From contig NZ_CP046566.1 of NCBI RefSeq assembly GCF_009740285.1, forward strand, positions 3,448,658 to 3,512,657: a stretch of DNA of 64,000 nucleotides, read 5' to 3'. Positions 1 through 7,950 of this stretch are shown one piece after another (positions within the stretch are counted from its first letter, which is position 1; every line of letters begins with the position of its first letter). A program made the position numbers and the translations under genes. This DNA is from Phnomibacter ginsenosidimutans. Its GTDB lineage: Bacteria > Bacteroidota > Bacteroidia > Chitinophagales > Chitinophagaceae. A model generated the notes under the pieces. The model saw only the letters and a list, made by a program, of their open reading frames with translations. It did not search any database and was not told where the DNA came from.

Positions 1-900
1 TTGCCACCTGCATCGTAGGTGGCCGTATAACCCCAGTTGTCGGAGGCGCTGCCTGTAAAAGAAGAAAACACCAGCGTGGGGTCGATGATTAGTGTTTGAG
101 ATGGATCGTAGCCACTGGATTTGAGTTTGACGGTATTGCCATTGAGTACATACTTCACAGGTACTTCTTTGCGTACACCATTCAGCAATTGATAACTCAC
201 AGGCGCCTTCTCCACTACTTCTCCAATAGAAGTTTTGACCAGCAAATCGCCATTGCTGCGCAATGACAAACGAACATCGCCGGAGTACGCAATTTGTATG
301 TCTTGCAGGCGGGCATTGGGCTGCAAAACCAAATCATATTTCAAAAAACCATTTTCGCTGTAATACCGCACATCTACACCTGCATACATGCCTTTCATCC
401 ACACTTCACCATAAGCATGAATATTGCCATTCCATTGTGCAGGATCATTGCCTAAAATAAAGTTGTAGTAGCCGGGCTTGCTGCTTTTGTGTTTGTACCT
501 GTGCCTTTGTATTGGCATTTACAAAAGTGACATCATAGGCATGCGAATGCAATAGCATGGTGGGTTGGCTTCCCACTTCGCCGCCTCCAGATACATCTTC
601 TAGTGCTCCATTTTGATTGGCTGCTGTAGTGGGCTGTTTGCTGTTTGCATTTAATTCATGACCAGTAAAAGCAGCCTTAATAGCAGCCAGCTCTTCTGGC
701 TGATGCTGCAACACACGGTAGCCTTGTTTTTTAAGAAAAAAAGCACCATTGGTGAGCTCACCTTTGTAGAGTACATCGCTGTGCCACTGTCCTTTGTTTT
801 GAATGTATTCAAAACTTTGTGCCTGCACCGCCATGCTGCACACAATCGTTCCAATGAGGAAAAGGTATAGTTGTTTCAAGTGTTTCAAAGTGATAATCAA
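1..900 (-). CDS. Secreted SBBP/PKD-type surface protein, N-terminal part (runs off the window, frameshifted)
   Basis: This is the first ~300 residues of a large exported protein whose 3' part lies outside the window. A signal peptide (hydrophobic stretch ending AVQAQ) precedes a domain beginning FEYIQNKGQW and continuing YYNFILGNDPAQW and VDVRYY. That pattern is typical of the N-terminal domain of very large Bacteroidota secreted proteins with SBBP or PKD repeats (DUF7948, from memory). The frame is broken at about 485-488, where removing one T from a T4 run restores the conserved reading. No ATG is present; TTG at 900 is the best start because a TAnnTTTG box sits only 10 bases upstream. Such proteins are usually exported by the type IX system, but the C-terminus that would show this is not in the window. 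Confidence 0.6.
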
Positions 901-901
901 G

Positions 902-919
902 TTACGTGTACAAACGTAA
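902..919. promoter_or_regulatory. Promoter -7 box inside an inverted repeat
   Basis: On the minus strand TACGTTTG (911-918) matches the Bacteroidota -7 element TAnnTTTG. It lies within an inverted repeat TTACGT-N6-ACGTAA at 902-919. The overlap suggests an operator for the secreted protein gene starting at 900, and the predicted transcript would have almost no leader. I see no clear -33 TTTG. Confidence 0.4.
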
Positions 920-937
920 AAGGGACGTTATTTCTTA

Positions 938-3049
938 TCAGGAAATCTTCGACCAGAACGTTTTTCCTTTTTTGGCCAACAAGTGTTGACGCAAAGCTGC
1001 ATGCTCCGGCTTCATTAGTTCCACATCTTCTTCCAGCAAATTCTCTGCCATACGTTGCGCTGCTTCCATCAATGCTTTGTCGTGCATGATGGAGGCCAGC
1101 TTAAAATTGAGCATGCCGCTTTGGCGGGTGCCTTCAATATCGCCGGGGCCGCGCAGCTCCATGTCTTTCTCTGCTATGCGAAAACCATCGTTGGTTTCAC
1201 ACATAATCTTTAACCGTTCCCGGGCGTCGGAGGTTAATTTGGGGCCGGTTAATAAAATGCAAAAGCTTTTCTCGCTGCCGCGGCCCACCCTGCCCCGCAG
1301 CTGGTGCAATTGGCTCAAACCAAACTTTTCGGCACTTTCTATCACCATCACACTGGCGTTCGGCACATTTACCCCCACTTCAATTACAGTTGTACTCACC
1401 ATAATTTGAGTGTCGCCTTTTACAAACCGTTGCATGTTGGTGTCTTTTTCTTCGGCACTCATGCGCCCATGCACCATGCTGATGTAAAACTTCGGTTCTG
1501 GAAAAAATGCTTTCACATTTTCATAGCCCCGCATCAGGTTTTCATATTCCAGTTTGCTGCTTTCTTCTATCAGCGGAAAAATGATATATGCCTGCCGGCC
1601 TTTCTGAATTTCTTCGCCCACAAATTCCAGCACATTGTGACGGCTGCTTTCGTAGCGATGCACCGTGGTAATGGGTTGCCTGCCGGGCGGCAGTTCATCC
1701 ATCACCGAGCAATCCAGATCGCCAAACAAACTCATGCTGAGTGTACGGGGGATGGGTGTTGCCGTCATCACCAATACATGCGGTGGTATCTCATTTTTTT
1801 GCCACAGCTTACTGCGCTGCTCTACCCCAAAACGATGCTGTTCATCAATCACCACAAAACCGAGGTTTTTGAATTGCACCGTGTCTTCTATGAGTGCATG
1901 GGTACCAATGAGGATATGAATTTCTCCATCAACAGCCCGTTGTAAAATCTTCCTGCGTTCGGCGGCTTTTACACTACCCGTAAGTAAGGCCACCGTAACG
2001 GGCATGTCTTTCAGCAATTGGCTAATGCCCGCAAAGTGTTGCTGCGCCAGTATTTCCGTGGGTGCCATCAGGCAGCTTTGAAAACCATTGTCGGCGGCCA
2101 ACAACATGCTGAGCAAGGCCACAATGGTTTTGCCACTGCCCACATCGCCTTGCAGCAAGCGGTTCATTTGATGGCCACGACCACAGTCGGTGCGTATCTC
2201 TTTAATCACCCGTTTTTGCGCATTGGTGAGTGCAAAGGGTAAATGATTTGCATAAAACTCATTGAACAACGCCCCCACCTGATGAAAGATGACGCCCTTG
2301 CTCAACTGATGGCGTTTGATTTTTACTTGATTGAGTTTGATTTGCAGCACAAACAATTCTTCAAACTTCAACCGGCGCAGCGCCGCATCATAACTCGCCT
2401 GATCGGGTGGAAAATGAATATTGCGGTACGCTTCAAACCTCGGCATGAGCTTACCCGCAGCCATAATAGATGCCGGTAAAAACTCGGGCACATCACGGGG
2501 AGAAATTTGCGGCAACAAGGCAGCGGTGAGTTTGCCCAGTGCCCTGCCCGTTATAAATTTTGTTTTGAGCTTTTCGGTAGTCGGATAAACCGGTTCCAGA
2601 AAATTTCGGCCTGCTACATTTTCCTCATCGGCGGGTTCTATTTCGGGATGTGTAATGCTGGGTCGGTTTTTAAACCAGGCTACTTTGCCATACACTACAT
2701 ATTGCCTGCCGGGCACCAGCATTTTCTTCACCCATTGCACGCCCTGAAACCAGGTGAGTTCTAATTCTCCCGTGCCATCCCGCAAAATAGCCGACAGCCT
2801 TTTGCGACCCTTTTCGCCTATTTCTTCCGGCTCTCCGAGTATGCCCCGCACCTGCACCATTTCCATACCCGGCGCTATGGCCGATATAGGAAACACCCGT
2901 GTTTTATCAATGTGCCTGTACGGAAAATGCTCCAGCAAATCGCCAAAGCTGTGGATGTTCAATTCTTTGCGCAGCATATCGCCCCGTTGCGGTCCCACGC
3001 CTTTCAGGTATTCAATAGGCGATTCTAATATGGATGGTCCATGCTGCAT
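938..3049 (-). CDS. recG: ATP-dependent DNA helicase RecG
   Basis: RecG is a superfamily 2 double-strand DNA translocase that remodels stalled replication forks and Holliday junctions. The 703-residue length is normal. The N-terminal wedge/OB region (residues ~10-200) starts with PIEYLKGVGPQRGDML. Walker A GDVGSGKT is at about 301-308, the DEQH box (VVIDEQHRFG) at about 402, and ATPIPRT follows. The C-terminal helicase half carries STTVIEVGVNVPNA and the QLRGRVGRG motif. The ATG at 3049 gives the expected N-terminus. The gene stands alone on its strand and diverges from the lipoprotein gene at 3262. Confidence 0.97.
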   Translation of the reverse strand: MQHGPSILESPIEYLKGVGPQRGDMLRKELNIHSFGDLLEHFPYRHIDKTRVFPISAIAPGMEMVQVRGILGEPEEIGEKGRKRLSAILRDGTGELELTWFQGVQWVKKMLVPGRQYVVYGKVAWFKNRPSITHPEIEPADEENVAGRNFLEPVYPTTEKLKTKFITGRALGKLTAALLPQISPRDVPEFLPASIMAAGKLMPRFEAYRNIHFPPDQASYDAALRRLKFEELFVLQIKLNQVKIKRHQLSKGVIFHQVGALFNEFYANHLPFALTNAQKRVIKEIRTDCGRGHQMNRLLQGDVGSGKTIVALLSMLLAADNGFQSCLMAPTEILAQQHFAGISQLLKDMPVTVALLTGSVKAAERRKILQRAVDGEIHILIGTHALIEDTVQFKNLGFVVIDEQHRFGVEQRSKLWQKNEIPPHVLVMTATPIPRTLSMSLFGDLDCSVMDELPPGRQPITTVHRYESSRHNVLEFVGEEIQKGRQAYIIFPLIEESSKLEYENLMRGYENVKAFFPEPKFYISMVHGRMSAEEKDTNMQRFVKGDTQIMVSTTVIEVGVNVPNASVMVIESAEKFGLSQLHQLRGRVGRGSEKSFCILLTGPKLTSDARERLKIMCETNDGFRIAEKDMELRGPGDIEGTRQSGMLNFKLASIMHDKALMEAAQRMAENLLEEDVELMKPEHAALRQHLLAKKGKTFWSKIS

Positions 3050-3261
3050 GCGTGGCTAAAATACATCATGCATGCAAGCGGAGAGTATTTGCCAAAAGAA
3101 GAGGCATTTTTTACAGAAAATTTATTGTGGTAAACACAATAAAATGCATGCTACACAGGCAAGAAAAAAACTTCATGAGCAGTTAAACCATCATTGTTTT
3201 TTCCCATCTCTACTCTTGCTAACAACACTTGTTCATTGCATTAATCAACAAAACAAACACT

Positions 3262-4131
3262 ATGAAACGCATCCATTTTTCATTTGGCCTTTCCCTGTTG
3301 CTGCTTGCTTTTACCCTTGTTTTTTCTGCCTGTTCTAAATCGGGAGCCGATGAAAGCAGTTCGTCAGTGGCACTCTACCTGACGGACGGACCGGGTGAGT
3401 TCGATGCCGTCAACATCGACATTCAAAAGGTGGAAGTAAAAGTAGACACCAACCGGGCACACAAAAACGACGACAATTTTGGCCGTGGCGACAATGACAA
3501 TGATGATCATTTGGGTCGCAGCGATGCCTTTGGTTTTTGGGTAGATCTGAACGTAACACCGGGCGTGATTGACGTACTCACTTTGCGCAATGGTATTGAG
3601 CAAAAGCTGGGCGAAGCCGGCATTAGCGGTGGCACGGTGCGTAAGGTGCGCATTACCCTCGGCAGCAACAACACCGTTGTAAAAAATGGTGTTACCTACA
3701 ACCTCACCCTTTTCAATCCCGTGAACAATTATGTGTACATCCCCATCTTTGATAAGCACCGCGAAAGAGGCATTGGCAATGGCATCAAAGTCTGGATGGA
3801 TTTCGACGTGGCCAGTTCTATTGTAGAAGTGAATGGTCAGTTTTTCCTTAAGCCAGTCATTCGTCCTTTCTGCAACGCCAATTTTGGTACGGTAGCCGGT
3901 ACCGTAAAACCTGCTGAAGCCAAAGCTGTGGTACGCATCAGCGATGGCGCCGGTTTCAATGCCGTAGCACTGCCCAACCGCGAAGGCAACTACAAACTGC
4001 GTGGCCTGCCCGATGGTACGTACACTGTAACCTTTGAAGGCATTGCCCCCTATATTGCCCAAACCAAGACCAATGTAGTGGTGAAAAAAGGAGAAACCAC
4101 CAAGCTCGAAACCGTCACACTGTTGAAATAA
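3262..4131 (+). CDS. DUF4382 lipoprotein
   Basis: A 289-residue exported lipoprotein: the signal peptide starts MKRIHFSFGLSLL and the lipobox FSAC places the lipid-bearing cysteine near residue 24. The mature N-terminal part (VALYLTDGPGEFDAVNIDIQKVEV) matches DUF4382, followed by an Asp/Asn-rich loop (DNDNDDH) that could bind metal. The last ~80 residues (AGTVKPAEAKAVVRISDG, YKLRGLPDGTYTVTFEG) look like a carboxypeptidase-regulatory-like beta domain. The ATG at 3262 was chosen over an in-frame upstream ATG at 3229 because it begins the signal peptide. Function is unknown; probably a periplasmic or surface structural protein. A strong terminator follows. Confidence 0.85.
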   Translation: MKRIHFSFGLSLLLLAFTLVFSACSKSGADESSSSVALYLTDGPGEFDAVNIDIQKVEVKVDTNRAHKNDDNFGRGDNDNDDHLGRSDAFGFWVDLNVTPGVIDVLTLRNGIEQKLGEAGISGGTVRKVRITLGSNNTVVKNGVTYNLTLFNPVNNYVYIPIFDKHRERGIGNGIKVWMDFDVASSIVEVNGQFFLKPVIRPFCNANFGTVAGTVKPAEAKAVVRISDGAGFNAVALPNREGNYKLRGLPDGTYTVTFEGIAPYIAQTKTNVVVKKGETTKLETVTLLK

Positions 4132-4154
4132 ATAACCCCTGGAAAGTTGATCGT

Positions 4155-4187
4155 AAAAAGCCATCCATGTGATGGCTTTTTTTATGC
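4155..4187 (+). terminator. Rho-independent terminator after the DUF4382 gene
   Basis: A perfect 11-base-pair stem (AAAAAGCCATC / GATGGCTTTTT) with a 5-base loop runs into a T tract, 24 bases after the stop codon at 4131. Confidence 0.85.
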
Positions 4188-4251
4188 AGGCATTTTTTCT
4201 GAAAAGCCTTGCTGCAGCGCAGAAAGCACGGTTTCAACACGGGTGAAATGT

Positions 4252-4259
4252 TATCTTCG
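4252..4259 (+). promoter_or_regulatory. Probable -7 promoter box of trpS
   Basis: TATCTTCG differs at one position from TAnnTTTG and ends 7 bases before the trpS ATG at 4267. The predicted mRNA would have a leader of only a few bases. The -33 element is weak (TTT near 4232). Confidence 0.4.
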
Positions 4260-4266
4260 CCGCCCT

Positions 4267-5292
4267 ATGAGTAAAGAACGAGTGTTGACGGGCATCAGGC
4301 CCACCGGTTTTCTGCATTTGGGCAACTATTTCGGGGCCACCCGCAATTTTTTGCAAATGCAACAAGCGTACGATTGTTATGTGTTTGTGGCCGACTGGCA
4401 TAGCCTCACCACGCACCCCGATACCAAGGAACTGCAAAACAGCGTACGCCGTGTGGTAGCCGAAAACATTGCCTGCGGTCTCAATCCCGACGAAATAACC
4501 TTGTACGTGCAAAGCGATGTGCCCGAAATTTCGGAGCTCTATCTCTACCTGAATATGCTGGCCTACAAAGGCGAGTTGGAAAAGACTACCACGTTTAAAG
4601 AAAAAGTGCGTCAGCACCCTGACAATGTGAATGCCGGTTTGCTCACCTATCCGGTGTTGCAGGCGGCTGATATTCTCATACACCGGGCAGGCAAAGTGCC
4701 CGTGGGCAAAGACCAGGAGCAACACCTGGAAATGGCCCGCAATTTTGCGCAGCGTTTCAATTTCCGCTATGGTGCTGGTGAGGAAATTTTGCCCGAACCA
4801 CAAGCGTTCAACTACAGCGGCGGCGAACTCATTAAAATTTTGAGCCTCGATGGCAATGGCAAAATGAGCAAGAGCGAAAATGCGATGAACACCATTTACC
4901 TCTGCGACGAAGCTGATTTGCTGCGCAAAAAAATCATGAAGGCCAAAACCGACCAGGGACCTGCAGAGCCCAACAGCCCTAAGCCCGATTATATCGAAAA
5001 CCTGTTTACCCTTATGAAACTGGTGAGCAGCGCCGATACCGTGGCCAAGTTTGAAACCGACTACAACAACAGCAGCACCGGCAATGTGGTGATTCGCTAT
5101 GGCGATATGAAAAAGCAATTGGCCGAAGACATGGTGAATTTTTTGCAACCCATCCGCGAAAAAACCAATGAGCTGCTCAACAACCCCGAAGCACTGGGCA
5201 AGGTGATGCAGGCCGGCAAAGACAAAGCCCGGGCCAGCGCCGCCGAAACCATTCGCATGGTGCGGGAAGCCGTTGGTGTGAAATACTATTAA
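4267..5292 (+). CDS. trpS: Tryptophanyl-tRNA synthetase
   Basis: Class I aminoacyl-tRNA synthetase that charges tRNA-Trp. The 341-residue product has the HIGH-equivalent HLGN in RPTGFLHLGNYFGA near residue 17 and the KMSKS loop in GNGKMSKSEN near residue 200. The segment VLQAADILIHRAGKVPVGKDQ is typical of bacterial TrpRS. The open frame extends upstream to 4147, but the ATG at 4267 gives the canonical N-terminus and sits just behind a promoter-like box. It is a single-gene unit between two terminated genes. Confidence 0.97.
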   Translation: MSKERVLTGIRPTGFLHLGNYFGATRNFLQMQQAYDCYVFVADWHSLTTHPDTKELQNSVRRVVAENIACGLNPDEITLYVQSDVPEISELYLYLNMLAYKGELEKTTTFKEKVRQHPDNVNAGLLTYPVLQAADILIHRAGKVPVGKDQEQHLEMARNFAQRFNFRYGAGEEILPEPQAFNYSGGELIKILSLDGNGKMSKSENAMNTIYLCDEADLLRKKIMKAKTDQGPAEPNSPKPDYIENLFTLMKLVSSADTVAKFETDYNNSSTGNVVIRYGDMKKQLAEDMVNFLQPIREKTNELLNNPEALGKVMQAGKDKARASAAETIRMVREAVGVKYY

Positions 5293-5415
5293 TCATTTTT
5301 TATCTGTAGGTCGGCAATTGGTTGGCAGAAAGGTCGTTTTCCCTAACTTGTACCCCGCTGCTGCATTGCCGCCATATCAACATTTTTGATCCATTTTAAA
5401 TAGCACTTTCTGCTC

Positions 5416-6051
5416 ATGGCAAAATCGAAGAAGCCGAAACACATAGCGATTGCAGGCAATATTGGCGCCGGCAAAACCACCCTGACCGAGCAACTGAGTA
5501 AACACTACCGCTGGATTCCTCAATTCGAAGATGTAGAACACAACCCCTACCTCAACGATTTTTATGAGGATATGCCCCGCTGGAGTTTCAACCTGCAGAT
5601 TTATTTTCTGAATAGCCGCCTCAACCAGATTCTGGAAATACAGCGTGGCAATGAAACCATTATTCAGGACAGAACCATTTATGAAGACGCCATGATTTTT
5701 GCGCCCAACCTGCACGACATGGGCCTCATGAGCAAACGTGATTTCGATAACTACTACAAGTTTTTTGAAACACTGCGCAGCATGGTTCAACCACCAGACT
5801 TGCTCATTTATCTCAAAGCATCGGTACCCACGCTGGTAGGTCAAATTCAAAAGCGTGGCCGCGAATACGAAGAAAACATTCGCCTCGATTATTTGAAAAA
5901 ACTGAACGAATACTACACCCGTTTCATTGAGTCGTACACCGAAGGACCGGTGCTGGTAATTGATGTAGACAAAAACAAATTTGCAGAGCGGGAAGAAGAC
6001 CTCGGCGAAATTTTGCAAAAGATAGACAGCCAGTTGTTTGGTTTGTTTTAA
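5416..6051 (+). CDS. Deoxynucleoside kinase
   Basis: A 211-residue P-loop kinase of the deoxyadenosine/deoxyguanosine kinase family, which phosphorylates salvaged deoxynucleosides. Walker A GNIGAGKTT is at residues ~14-22, a catalytic/base-binding segment VEHNPYLNDFYED follows, and QDRTIYED (near residue 84) is the DRS-type motif. RGREYEENIRLDYLKKL near residue 155 forms the lid. Base preference cannot be read from the sequence. It stands alone and ends in a bidirectional terminator facing the lipoprotein gene at 6130. Confidence 0.92.
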   Translation: MAKSKKPKHIAIAGNIGAGKTTLTEQLSKHYRWIPQFEDVEHNPYLNDFYEDMPRWSFNLQIYFLNSRLNQILEIQRGNETIIQDRTIYEDAMIFAPNLHDMGLMSKRDFDNYYKFFETLRSMVQPPDLLIYLKASVPTLVGQIQKRGREYEENIRLDYLKKLNEYYTRFIESYTEGPVLVIDVDKNKFAEREEDLGEILQKIDSQLFGLF

Positions 6052-6071
6052 CCGAAACGACTATGCTTCAC

Positions 6072-6110
6072 AATAAAAAACCTGCTGACATTATCAGCAG
6101 GTTTTTTATT
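6072..6110. terminator. Bidirectional terminator
   Basis: A perfect 17-base-pair hairpin (6072-6088 with 6094-6110) with a 5-base loop and AATAAAAAA/TTTTTTATT flanks. It serves both converging genes, the kinase ending at 6051 and the lipoprotein ending at 6130. Confidence 0.9.
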
Positions 6111-6129
6111 GAGAAATATTGAGGTGACT

Positions 6130-7155
6130 TTAATTGACCACAAATTGCTGTAGCCTGTACCCGTAGTAAGGTGATGGTGCCATCACATTGATTAGTCCAA
6201 TGCCTTTGGCATACCAACTTTCCAGGCTCAACGAATCGGTAAATGGTGCTGCGGCAGTGAGTTGAAATTGTACAGTGGTGCGAACCTGCATCACATTTCT
6301 AAAAATTTTGTTGCCCACATTTACATCCACATTTTTTCCAATCAATTCCATTTTCAACCGCATTTTCACAGGTTGCCCGGCCAGTACAGCTACATATTCG
6401 GCACTGTTCCAGCTGGCACCAACATTCACGGTTTCTTTCAAAAACACCCACTCACCTTCTACAGGCAAATCAGTTCCTCCAAACACATCCAAATCGCCAA
6501 AGGAAAAATAGTCGCCCGGTGTTTTTCTGTAATAAGAAGAATCGACCACCGAGCCGGTGAGATACACATCCCGAAATACATCATACGCTTTGCCGGTTAA
6601 TGCTTGCGTAAGCGTAGTGCCCGTAGCTATGCTGCGTACCGTATCTGCAGGACCAGCAGCAGGGTCGTTGGATATGTAATTCCACCAGCTGTTGGCCGTG
6701 GTTGGAAAATAATCAGTGCCTGTGGCGGTTACCACCTGATAAACATCGAGGGTAAATGAACACATGCTGTTTTTGAAACGCACATTGTAATTGAAAGTAC
6801 CGGGATTGAGCGGTGCACCAAATGCCTGCAGCTTCAATTGTGCCACACCTGTAGAGGATACACTGCCGGTATCAGCAAAAAACAAACCGTTTATAGTATC
6901 TGTCTGAATGATGTAATCACCAGCCTTTGAAAAGTTGACATCTACCAAAATATAATGGCTCGTATCGCTGTCGATGCGCTGGCCATACACACCCTGCAAT
7001 TCAATATTGGCGCAGGCACCAGGTGCACCGTCCAAAATGCCCTCCGCATTGTTGCCTGGTGGTTTGGCACCTGTTTCGGTGCTAAGCTCTTTGCTGCAGC
7101 CCAGCCATAGCGTGGCCAGCATCAGGAGTGTGAGTATTGGTAATAATCGTTTCAT
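6130..7155 (-). CDS. Uncharacterised lipoprotein
   Basis: A 341-residue exported lipoprotein whose family I do not recognise. The signal peptide starts MKRLLPILTLLMLATL and the lipobox LWLGC places the acylated cysteine near residue 20. The mature part is beta-rich with many Thr, Ser and Gly, includes a segment YFPTTANSWWNYIS and ends in YGYRLQQFVVN. No catalytic motif is visible. The gene is 20 bases downstream of lspA, the signal peptidase that matures lipoproteins, so they may be cotranscribed. Probably a surface or periplasmic protein. Confidence 0.7.
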   Translation of the reverse strand: MKRLLPILTLLMLATLWLGCSKELSTETGAKPPGNNAEGILDGAPGACANIELQGVYGQRIDSDTSHYILVDVNFSKAGDYIIQTDTINGLFFADTGSVSSTGVAQLKLQAFGAPLNPGTFNYNVRFKNSMCSFTLDVYQVVTATGTDYFPTTANSWWNYISNDPAAGPADTVRSIATGTTLTQALTGKAYDVFRDVYLTGSVVDSSYYRKTPGDYFSFGDLDVFGGTDLPVEGEWVFLKETVNVGASWNSAEYVAVLAGQPVKMRLKMELIGKNVDVNVGNKIFRNVMQVRTTVQFQLTAAAPFTDSLSLESWYAKGIGLINVMAPSPYYGYRLQQFVVN

Positions 7156-7174
7156 ACGTGTTTGGTTTTCGCTA

Positions 7175-7858
7175 TCACGACACCAGTGCTTCGTCGGACG
7201 TTGCAGAGTTTGTTTCTACTGTGATGTTGTTTGCGGCTTTTTCTTCTTTTTTGAAAAAACGATTTTGAAACAACAATATTATAATGAGCCCGATGGAAAT
7301 ACTGGCATCAGCAATATTGAACACCGGACTAAAAAATTCAAAAGGTTCGCCACCCCATACGGGCACCCATGCCGGGAAAGTAGACTTGATAATGGGGAAG
7401 TACAACATGTCTACTACTTTGCCATGCAAAAAGCCGGCATAGCCACCACCTTCGGGCATGAAAGCAGCCAGCTTACCGGTGCCGTACTCACTGGCTTCAA
7501 AAACCATTCCGTAAAACATGGAGTCAATCAGGTTGCCAATGGCGCCTGCAATAATCAACCCTACGCAAATGATAAAGCCGGGATGTTCTTTCTTTTTAAT
7601 GAGCTTGCCCACATAGTACAAGCCAAACACCACCGCTACCATTCTAAACAATGTGAGGGCCATTTTGCCCCAGCTGCCGCTACTGCCCAATTTCCAGCCC
7701 CATGCCATGCCTTCGTTTTCTACAAAGTGGAGCTTAAACCAGTTGCCAATCATGTTGTGCTCTTCGCCCAGGTAATAATTGGTTTTAATGTAAAACTTCA
7801 ACCACTGATCTAAAAACAAAACCAGCAGTATCAGGGCAATGATGTGTCGCTTTTTCAC
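7175..7858 (-). CDS. lspA: Lipoprotein signal peptidase II
   Basis: LspA is the inner-membrane aspartic protease that cleaves prolipoproteins after lipid attachment. Its two catalytic aspartates are visible in GAIGNLIDSM (about residue 126) and FNIADASISIG (near 190). Four hydrophobic segments fit the family. The 227 residues are long because of the Bacteroidota-typical insertion between the catalytic motifs (GGGYAGFLHGKVVDMLYFP) and a charged C-terminal tail. Translation starts at GTG 7858 (MKKRHIIALILLVLFLDQWLKF). A good promoter lies just upstream. Confidence 0.95.
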   Translation of the reverse strand: MKKRHIIALILLVLFLDQWLKFYIKTNYYLGEEHNMIGNWFKLHFVENEGMAWGWKLGSSGSWGKMALTLFRMVAVVFGLYYVGKLIKKKEHPGFIICVGLIIAGAIGNLIDSMFYGMVFEASEYGTGKLAAFMPEGGGYAGFLHGKVVDMLYFPIIKSTFPAWVPVWGGEPFEFFSPVFNIADASISIGLIIILLFQNRFFKKEEKAANNITVETNSATSDEALVS

Positions 7859-7883
7859 AGAAAGAATTTGAAAATGTTGGCGG

Positions 7884-7912
7884 CAAAGATAACCGGATTA
7901 GCCCCTGCAAAA
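7884..7912 (-). promoter_or_regulatory. lspA promoter
   Basis: TATCTTTG (complement of 7884-7891) is a perfect TAnnTTTG -7 box. A TTTTG at 7912-7908 lies 16 bases upstream as the -33 element, slightly closer than usual. The box ends about 25 bases before the GTG start. Confidence 0.6.
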
Positions 7913-7950
7913 TAGGTGCTGTGGGTATTAAGAAAAACCTAAGGCCTTCG

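Noticed and set aside
3364-4164. 266-codon minus-strand open frame opposite the DUF4382 gene
   Set aside because: The plus strand carries a signal peptide, lipobox and family match; the minus frame has none.
4234-5148. 304-codon minus-strand open frame opposite trpS
   Set aside because: Shadow of a conserved gene; no recognisable domain.
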